56,694 bases of DNA, from assembly GCA_947176065.1 (NCBI GenBank), contig CAMWPB010000025.1:1-56694 (forward strand), written 5' to 3'. Source of the stretch: an uncultured Lachnospiraceae bacterium (lineage in GTDB: Bacteria > Bacillota > Clostridia > Lachnospirales > Lachnospiraceae). The stretch's first letter is position 1. Each line of letters begins with the position of its first letter. The translations under genes were made by a program, and so were the position numbers. The notes under the pieces were generated by a model. It searched no databases. It was not told where the DNA came from and saw nothing but the letters and a program-made list of their open reading frames with translations. Positions 51,239-56,694 of this stretch are shown one piece after another.

Positions 51239-51666
51239 TTTTCTTTGGAGCGGATATCAATTCTGATATGGCAGTCCGAGAGGAACTCATAATTGATGTC
51301 CAGTGCGTAATCCACATCCACCACAATATTATCTTCCTTTTCGTCGATCGTTATCCGCTTCGTGTCGATTCCCACCAGAATCTGGCCGAAAGGCGTATTG
51401 TAGTTTGACAGGTTCTTTTTATTCTCCTGAAAAACCATATGTACGTTTACCAGCCCGCGGCGTGTCAGCTCCACCATCTGGCCGCCGAATTTAAGGCGGT
51501 TCTTCGTAGCCCGGTCAAACCCTTCCGTGACCTCCTCATAAACCACATAATGTCTGTCATTCTTTTTATAATAATCTCCCACAGTGACCGTCTCGATCTT
51601 ATCCGCGTTTTCCTCCCGCTGGTCAAACTGTAATCCCTGTAAAGTTAATAATACTTCTTTCGTCAT
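51214..51666 (-). CDS. DUF1934 family protein
   Basis: A 150-residue protein of DUF1934, a beta-barrel (lipocalin-like) domain common in Firmicutes. Typical blocks are DYYKKNDRHYVVYEE, NRLKFGGQMVELTRRG, and ALDINYEFLSDCHIRIDIR. Function is not known. The last codons are formed by a hairpin repeat. It lies 12 bp downstream of murI. Confidence 0.88.
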   Translation of the reverse strand: MTKEVLLTLQGLQFDQREENADKIETVTVGDYYKKNDRHYVVYEEVTEGFDRATKNRLKFGGQMVELTRRGLVNVHMVFQENKKNLSNYNTPFGQILVGIDTKRITIDEKEDNIVVDVDYALDINYEFLSDCHIRIDIRSKENSSFTLMP

Positions 51667-51678
51667 GATATTTTCCCT

Positions 51679-52512
51679 CTAAAACTCGTCAATCCGGATC
51701 ACCCTTGCGGACAAAATACCGTAGGGCAGAATGGAATTGGCAAAACGTTGGAATTTGTCGGCGGCGTCACTGACAAAAAAGCGGTACAGCTCCGTCCCCA
51801 GCCCTGGCCTGTGCTCGCTCTCCAGACCGTGCTCCGTCAAAAGCGCTTTCAGTTCCCTCGCCGTCTCATAGGCGGGATTGACTAAGGTCACGCCTTCCCC
51901 CATAATTTTTCCCACTGTGGAGCGCAGCATCGGATAGTGGGTGCATCCAAGAATTAAGGTGTCTATGCCGCTGTCGATCAGCTCCGCCAGATAACGGCGG
52001 GCAATCTCATCCGTCACCGGATCCTCCCACAGTCCCTCCTCCACCAGCGGTACAAAGAGCGGACATGCCTTTCCGATAACACTGACGCTGCTGTCATGTT
52101 CTTCTATGTAACGGCTGTATATGCCGCTGTTTATGGTGGCTTCCGTTGCCACAACGCCGATTTTCCCATTCACGGTAGCCGAAAGTGCAGCCCTGGCTCC
52201 CGGCTTCACCACACCGATCATCGGAATATCTACCTCTTTTTCCAGATCCTCCAACGCATAGGCGCTCGCCGTATTGCAGGCAACCACTATGGCCTTCACC
52301 TGCTGCGTCTCCAGAAACCGCACGATCTGTCTGGAAAATCTTGTCACCGTCTCCTTGGACTTACTTCCGTAAGGCACCCGCGCCGTGTCCCCGAAATAAA
52401 CAATACGCTCGTTGGGGAGCTGACGCATGATCTCACGGGCCACAGTCAGCCCTCCCACCCCCGAATCAAACACACCTATGGGGCTGTTATGCCACTCTTC
52501 CTGTCCGTTCAT
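51679..52512 (-). CDS. murI: Glutamate racemase
   Basis: MurI makes D-glutamate for peptidoglycan. This 277-residue protein contains FDSGVGGLTVAREIM near the N-terminus, the catalytic cysteine pair in VVACNTASAYAL (about residue 78) and LILGCTHYPML (about residue 190), and the family's NPAYETA block. Length is normal. It is followed by DUF1934 in one operon. Confidence 0.97.
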   Translation of the reverse strand: MNGQEEWHNSPIGVFDSGVGGLTVAREIMRQLPNERIVYFGDTARVPYGSKSKETVTRFSRQIVRFLETQQVKAIVVACNTASAYALEDLEKEVDIPMIGVVKPGARAALSATVNGKIGVVATEATINSGIYSRYIEEHDSSVSVIGKACPLFVPLVEEGLWEDPVTDEIARRYLAELIDSGIDTLILGCTHYPMLRSTVGKIMGEGVTLVNPAYETARELKALLTEHGLESEHRPGLGTELYRFFVSDAADKFQRFANSILPYGILSARVIRIDEF

Positions 52513-52527
52513 GGTTCCCGACCCTTC

Positions 52528-52773
52528 CTAATCCTTCCTCACAGACAAGTTTTCCTCAAACCATTCCAAAAACCTGCTGCTTATCACAATCTCATCCTCG
52601 GAGGCGCGCCAGACCTCTGCCGCTCCAATCTGCCCCGGTATGCCGTCCGTCAGTCTCTCATCTGACGTCACCGCCTCGCAAGTCTCCTCCGTAAAACATA
52701 ATTCCGGATAAAATATCCCCCACCAGACCGCCGCAAAGAGACAGGCCGCCAGTGTTTTTCCTTTTTTCTTCAT
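52528..52773 (-). CDS. Small secreted or membrane-anchored protein
   Basis: The ATG at 52771-52773 (81 aa) begins MKKKGKTLAACLFAAVWWGIFYP, a signal peptide or membrane anchor. The remainder is acidic (for example TSDERLTDGIP, ASEDEIVISSRFLEWFEENL). No family recognised. It sits 15 bp upstream of murI. Confidence 0.55.
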   Translation of the reverse strand: MKKKGKTLAACLFAAVWWGIFYPELCFTEETCEAVTSDERLTDGIPGQIGAAEVWRASEDEIVISSRFLEWFEENLSVRKD

Positions 52774-52848
52774 GATCCATACTCCCATCTGCCGTTATCT
52801 TTGACATTGGGAGTATTCCCGCTTCGGACCGTCCTGATACAATCTTTT

Positions 52849-53544
52849 TTAACGTCCGTGCAGCTTCCCTCTGGGGTCGATGCGGATCTGCCTGATAATG
52901 GACTTCTCCTGATTATCAATGTGGAGCCTCGCCGCTGCCGCCGCCTTCTCTCTGTCTCCGTTCATTATGCTCTCATATATCATCCTATGCTCATTGACCA
53001 GATTTTCATGCCCGCTCTCATCCTTGATATACTCAAAGCGGTAGCGGTACATCTGCTCGGACAGGTTATTGATCAACTGGATCAGCCGCTGGTTTCCCGT
53101 CGCCTGCACAATGATATCGTGCAATGCCACGTCCGCCTCCGCAATGGTCACCACATCTCCCGTCTTTGTGGCCTCCTCAAAGCTGTCGCAGGCCTTTTTC
53201 AGCGCATCCTTGCCCTCCTCCGTAATCCGGTCGCAGGCAAGCTCCGCGCAGAGCGCGTCCAGCGCCCGTCTCACCTCCAGCACATCCTGCAGGCTTTTCT
53301 CCGTGATCTGCGCCACCTCCGCGCCCCGTCTGGGTATCATGGTCACCAGGCCTTCCAGCTCCAGCTTTCGGATCGCTTCCCGGATGGGCGTGCGGCTCAC
53401 CCCCAGGCGGTTTGCCAGATGAATCTCCATCAACCTCTCCCCCGGCTTCAGTTCGCCCGTCAAAATGGCGCGGCGCAGCGTGTTAAACACCACATCCCGC
53501 AAAGGAAGAAATTCATCCATGTTCACAGTGAAATCATGATCCAT
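52849..53544 (-). CDS. GntR/FadR-family (FCD) transcriptional regulator
   Basis: A 231-residue regulator. The N-terminal winged HTH (LRRAILTGELKPGERLMEIHLANRLGVSRTPIREAIRKLELEGLVTMIPRRGAEVAQ) is followed by an all-helical FCD ligand-binding domain with histidines suited to bind a metal (ALHDIIVQATGNQRLI, LVNEHRMIYESIMNGD). The effector is unknown. The start overlaps the end of ispE by 11 bp. A matching operator palindrome lies at the ispE promoter. Confidence 0.92.
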   Translation of the reverse strand: MDHDFTVNMDEFLPLRDVVFNTLRRAILTGELKPGERLMEIHLANRLGVSRTPIREAIRKLELEGLVTMIPRRGAEVAQITEKSLQDVLEVRRALDALCAELACDRITEEGKDALKKACDSFEEATKTGDVVTIAEADVALHDIIVQATGNQRLIQLINNLSEQMYRYRFEYIKDESGHENLVNEHRMIYESIMNGDREKAAAAARLHIDNQEKSIIRQIRIDPRGKLHGR

Positions 53545-54409
53545 ATGCTACCCTCCTGACAAACTCCGTCACAAAAACCGCACTTGCCGGTTCCGCTTCC
53601 TTTATGGCAGCCGCTGCTTTCTCCGCCGTTTTTTTCTCTTTATAAATACCGAACACCGTAGGCCCGCTGCCGCTCATCAGCGCGTTTTCCGCGCCCAGCC
53701 CGCGCATCGTCTGTTTCAGTCTGTCAATAACAGGGTACTCCTTTGCCGTAACCGTTTCCAGCACATTCCCCATCCTGTCCGTTATGCCTTTCAGATCGCC
53801 CGCCGCAAGCGCAGCCGCCATCCCGTCAATGTCCGGGTGATACTCCAGTCTGTCCGCCTCTAAATGCCCGTAGACAAAAGCTGTGGACACGTCAATGTCC
53901 GGCTTCGCTATCACCAGATGACAGGCCGGCGGCGCTGGCAAGGACGTCAGAATTTCCCCGATGCCTTCCGACAGCATGGTGCCCCCCTGAATGCAGTAAG
54001 GAATATCCGCTCCCAGCGTCACGCCAAACTCCTGCAGCTGCTCCACGGAATATCCCATCCCGAAAAGCTCATTCAGTCCCCGCAGGGCCGCCGCCGCGTC
54101 CGCACTGCCTCCCGCCATACCCGCCGCAATGGGAATCCTTTTCTGCAAAGTAATGGAAACACCCTCCCGGATCTGCCGCTTCTCCATCAAAAGGGCTGCC
54201 GCCCGGTAAACCAGATTGTTCTCATCCGCAGGCAGGTCAGCGCCCTCGATCTGAAACCCGATCCCCGGCTCCTCTCTCTTCTCAAACGTCAGCTCATCAC
54301 AAATATCCACGGTCTGCATAATCATTTTTACTTCATGGTATCCGTCCGGCCTGCGCCGCAGCACGTCCAACCCCAGATTAATTTTTGCGTAAGCTTTCTG
54401 TCTTATCAT
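53534..54409 (-). CDS. ispE: 4-diphosphocytidyl-2-C-methyl-D-erythritol kinase
   Basis: IspE phosphorylates CDP-ME in the MEP isoprenoid pathway. The 291-residue GHMP kinase has AYAKINLGLDVLRRRPDGYHE at the N-terminus (lysine and aspartate of the active site region), the GHMP ATP loop IPIAAGMAGGSADAAAAL (about 91-108), and the C-terminal ALMSGSGPTVFGIY. It is complete and is first in an operon with the gntR gene. Confidence 0.97.
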   Translation of the reverse strand: MIRQKAYAKINLGLDVLRRRPDGYHEVKMIMQTVDICDELTFEKREEPGIGFQIEGADLPADENNLVYRAAALLMEKRQIREGVSITLQKRIPIAAGMAGGSADAAAALRGLNELFGMGYSVEQLQEFGVTLGADIPYCIQGGTMLSEGIGEILTSLPAPPACHLVIAKPDIDVSTAFVYGHLEADRLEYHPDIDGMAAALAAGDLKGITDRMGNVLETVTAKEYPVIDRLKQTMRGLGAENALMSGSGPTVFGIYKEKKTAEKAAAAIKEAEPASAVFVTEFVRRVAYGS

Positions 54410-54493
54410 AGCCGCTCCTCATTTGTCACTGACCGGACTATCTGCCGGACATTTTCACACTTTTCTGTTCTTTATCACAAAAGCCCGTGTACT

Positions 54494-54534
54494 TTGTATA
54501 CAAGGATTGTACTTAATTTTGTACAAAATGTCAA
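54494..54534 (-). promoter_or_regulatory. ispE-gntR promoter with GntR-type operators
   Basis: On the minus strand TTGACA (54529-54534) and TACAAT (54506-54511) are spaced 17 bp, a near-perfect promoter. TTGTATACAA (54494-54503), matching the FCD-type TNGT..ACNA operator, sits just after the -10. A second spaced palindrome TTGTAC-8nt-GTACAA (54507-54526) spans the promoter. This predicts autorepression by the GntR protein encoded in the same operon. Confidence 0.75.
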
Positions 54535-54726
54535 GCACAGGCTGCCTTCCGCAAATGCTTTGCCACACCGGCAGGCATTTTATGGAATTTTTAAGAATTT
54601 CTCACATTTTTCATCTAATCTATTTAGGAAAACGGTACGATATAATCAATAGAAAAAGGAGATTGCCCGGATGGCAGTCTTTTCGTAACCACAAATATAC
54701 AATATTATTTCCAAGGAGGGATACCC

Positions 54727-55389
54727 ATGAGCGTAAATGGAATTTCAGGAGTAGGCGCTAACGCTTACGAAACTCTTACGACCACACAGGCGGAGACCAA
54801 GCCGGTTGAAACGACACAGGATAACACGACCGAAAAAGGCGAAAACGGTGTGGTTTATGAGCCTTCAAAAGATAGTGTCAACACACCTGTGAAAAAGTAT
54901 GTGCAGAACACCGAGCTTATAAATAAGATGAAGGCTGACGCAGAGGAACATTCCAAGCAGCTGCGGAACATCGTTGAGCAGATGATGACCAAGCAGAGCC
55001 AGGCCTCCGGCATTGCCAGCGGCGACATGTGGAAATTCCTTGCAAGCGGCAAGTTTGAGGTGGATGAAGCGACCAGACTGCAGGCACAGGAAGATGTTTC
55101 CGAGGACGGTTACTGGGGCGTGAAGCAGACTTCCAGCAGAATCCTTGATTTTGCTACGGCTCTGACGGGCGGCGATCCGAGTAAGATTGAAGACATGCGC
55201 GAGGCTTTCAAGAAGGGTTACAAACAGGCTGAAAAGACTTGGGGCGGCGAGCTTCCTGAGATCTCCAAGAAGACCTACGACGCTGTGATGGCAGGTTTTG
55301 ACAAGATGGCTGAGGACGCGGCTGCACAGAACAGCGCTACGCAGAATGTTCTGGATCAGGCTGGTGCCGGACAGATTGCTACCAACTAA
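54727..55389 (+). CDS. Uncharacterised abundant-type soluble protein (220 aa)
   Basis: A strong AAGGAGGG site precedes the ATG. The N-terminal 50 residues are low-complexity and polar (MSVNGISGVGANAYETLTTTQAE..., many T, E). A helical part follows (VQNTELINKMKADAEEHSKQLRNIVEQMM and DASRILDFATALTGGDPSKIEDMREAFKKGY-like region). No signal peptide and no known domain were recognised. Its codon use looks biased toward common codons, suggesting good expression. A dedicated terminator follows. A flagellar or secretion-linked protein is one guess from its composition; there is no direct proof. Confidence 0.6.
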   Translation: MSVNGISGVGANAYETLTTTQAETKPVETTQDNTTEKGENGVVYEPSKDSVNTPVKKYVQNTELINKMKADAEEHSKQLRNIVEQMMTKQSQASGIASGDMWKFLASGKFEVDEATRLQAQEDVSEDGYWGVKQTSSRILDFATALTGGDPSKIEDMREAFKKGYKQAEKTWGGELPEISKKTYDAVMAGFDKMAEDAAAQNSATQNVLDQAGAGQIATN

Positions 55390-55410
55390 GCACGGATAAA
55401 GTAAGGCAGA

Positions 55411-55440
55411 GGGAATCGGATATAAATCCGGTTCCCTTTT
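55411..55440 (+). terminator. Terminator of the 220-aa gene
   Basis: GGGAATCGGAT and ATCCGGTTCCC form a stem (one G-T type mismatch) followed by CTTTTCT, 22 bp after the stop. Confidence 0.85.
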
Positions 55441-55533
55441 CTACGTTATCACTAAAAAACACTTTTATAAATCAGCATTTTGTCAAGTATTCCAACTCAT
55501 ACAAATCGGATATAATGTACACGATGGCAATGA

Positions 55534-55656
55534 GCAGTGCGCAAACATTGAAATATGGAAGGCGGAGAGCTTTCTCACCGAAACGCATATTTCAATGTCT
55601 GCATAGGACGAAGCCCGTGAGCGAGATGAAGCGGAGCGGAATCGAGTGTGCACTGC
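55534..55656. repeat. Nested inverted repeat upstream of the GH42 gene
   Basis: An outer pair GCAGTGCGCA (55534-55543) and TGTGCACTGC (55647-55656) surrounds an inner perfect 13-bp pair ACATTGAAATATG (55545-55557) and CATATTTCAATGT (55586-55598). A degraded direct copy of the left arm (GCAGCGCAGACACTGAAAAAT) follows at 55662. It fills most of the 318-bp gap before the GH42 gene. Confidence 0.65.
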
Positions 55657-55707
55657 GGGGTGCAGCGCAGACACTGAAAAATAACAAAATCATAAAGGAG
55701 AATCCAC

Positions 55708-56694
55708 ATGGTCGAATACGAAAAAATCAAAAAGATCCCCTACGGCGGAGACTACAATCCGGAACAGTGGCCGGAGGAGACATGGGAGGAGGACATGCGG
55801 CTCCTAAAACTGGCGCACATTGACATTGTCACCCTGAATGTCTTTAGCTGGGCCAGCCTACAGTCCGATGACGACGTCTATCACTTTGAAAAACTGGACA
55901 AGATTATGGAGCTGGTGAAAAAGCACGGCCTGAACGTGTGTCTGGCCACTTCCACCGGGGCACACCCCGCATGGATGGCGAGAAAGCATCCCGACATCCT
56001 GCGAGTGGAGGCAAACGGCATGAAGCGCAAATTCGGCAGCCGTCACAACTCCTGCCCCAACAGCCCTGCCTACCGGAAATATGCCGTGGCTCTGGCTTCC
56101 AAACTGGCGCAGCGTTACAAGGGATATGACAATATCGTAGCATGGCACATTTCCAACGAGTACGGCGGGGAGTGCTACTGTGAAAACTGCGAGAAAAAAT
56201 TCCGGGAATGGCTGAAAGAGAAATATCAGACGATTGAGGAGGTAAACCGGGTTTGGGACACTGCATTCTGGGGGCACACCTTCTATGATTTCGAGGATAT
56301 CGTCGCACCCAATCACCTTTCCGAGCACTGGGGCAATGACCGCACCACTTTTCAGGGCATCTCTCTGGACTACCGCCGTTTTAATTCGGAGAGCATTTTA
56401 AACGCTTACCGGCTGGAGTATGACGCGATTCGGGCCATTACCCCCGATCTCCCCATCACCACGAACCTGATGGGCACTTACCAGCCTCTGGATTATCAGA
56501 TGTGGGCAAAATACATGGATTTCGTTTCATGGGACAATTATCCGGCCAACGATACCCCCGTATCGGGCACGGCAATGCGCCATGACCTGATGCGCGGTTT
56601 AAAACAGGGGAAACCCTTCGCCTTAATGGAGCAGACGCCCTCCGTCACCAACTGGCTGCCCTACAACATGCTCAAACGCCCCGGTGTGATGCGG
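55708..56694 (+). CDS. GH42 beta-galactosidase (5' part, cut by window end)
   Basis: The ATG at 55708 follows AAAGGAG. The visible 329 codons run off the window end. The start IPYGGDYNPEQWPEETWEEDMRLLKLAHIDIVTLN is typical of GH42. The acid/base glutamate is in AWHISNEYGGECYC (near residue 150), with a CYCENC-type zinc-binding cysteine group just after. The nucleophile glutamate is in FALMEQTPSVTNW near residue 313. The enzyme cleaves beta-galactosides, and the family often acts on galactan or human milk oligosaccharide products. It is intracellular: no signal peptide. Upstream lies a nested inverted repeat. Confidence 0.92.
   Translation, partial: MVEYEKIKKIPYGGDYNPEQWPEETWEEDMRLLKLAHIDIVTLNVFSWASLQSDDDVYHFEKLDKIMELVKKHGLNVCLATSTGAHPAWMARKHPDILRVEANGMKRKFGSRHNSCPNSPAYRKYAVALASKLAQRYKGYDNIVAWHISNEYGGECYCENCEKKFREWLKEKYQTIEEVNRVWDTAFWGHTFYDFEDIVAPNHLSEHWGNDRTTFQGISLDYRRFNSESILNAYRLEYDAIRAITPDLPITTNLMGTYQPLDYQMWAKYMDFVSWDNYPANDTPVSGTAMRHDLMRGLKQGKPFALMEQTPSVTNWLPYNMLKRPGVMR

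Noticed and set aside
1..56694. CRISPR arrays, rRNA and tRNA genes
   Set aside because: No regularly spaced repeats with unique spacers and no tRNA or rRNA signatures were seen anywhere in the window.

Overview
The window looks like a chromosomal segment of an anaerobic, spore-forming Firmicute of the Lachnospiraceae/Clostridia type. The signs are a spoIIID-like sporulation regulator, Clostridia-style radical SAM and DUF1934 proteins, a lipoprotein PPIase, strong AGGAGG ribosome-binding sites, and a mobilizable element with a Rad52-like/YqaJ recombination pair. Gene names come from reading motifs by eye; no database search was run.

Layout. (1) 1-18960 is accessory DNA. A RelB/ParE-type toxin-antitoxin pair lies at the left edge. 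A putative integrative mobilizable element of about 17.9 kb follows, bounded by a 22-bp direct repeat (998-1019 and 18936-18957, one mismatch). It carries a VapC-like module, a HEPN/MNT module, a MobC-like protein, a tyrosine integrase with its small HTH (xis-like) partner, a P-loop ATPase, an undescribed 405-aa protein, a 25-aa membrane peptide, and a recombination block (DUF5688, Rad52-like annealing protein, YqaJ nuclease, DUF932). A three-gene membrane operon, a divergent XRE regulator, and an RHH accessory protein with a short HUH relaxase complete it. No type IV secretion genes were seen, so it would need a helper to transfer. (2) 19017-22931 is core: guaA, a GNAT acetyltransferase, a MATE transporter and spoIIID. 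(3) 23055-29273 is a lower-GC island with a polytopic membrane protein, an RNase III-like nuclease with two dsRNA-binding domains, and a convergent 986-aa primase/helicase/PLD protein of the TOTE-conflict-system type. A decayed toxin-antitoxin pair closes it. This is the best candidate for an undescribed defence or conflict system. (4) 29288-35903 holds an FtsX-type ABC transporter with a membrane-linked XRE regulator, a diaminopentanoate-dehydrogenase-like oxidoreductase and a GGDEF protein. (5) 36079-45387 is a leftward nickel block: larE, larB, larC (with a large His-rich insertion), a nickel/peptide-type ABC transporter with a single ATPase, and a damaged chemotaxis receptor. (6) 45763-56694 is mostly housekeeping: radical SAM protein, NlpC/P60 hydrolase, asnS, PPIase lipoprotein, DUF1934, murI, a GntR regulator, ispE, an abundant-looking 220-aa protein, and the start of a GH42 beta-galactosidase that runs off the window.

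How the parts relate. LarB, LarE and LarC together make the nickel-pincer nucleotide cofactor, and the adjacent ABC transporter plausibly supplies nickel; the cofactor-using racemase is not in the window. An 87-bp two-hairpin element occurs twice in this block, with compensatory stem changes. It lies between larB and larC and between the substrate-binding protein and the ATPase, where it could set differential expression. ispE and gntR form one operon whose promoter overlaps a GntR-type operator palindrome, suggesting autoregulation.
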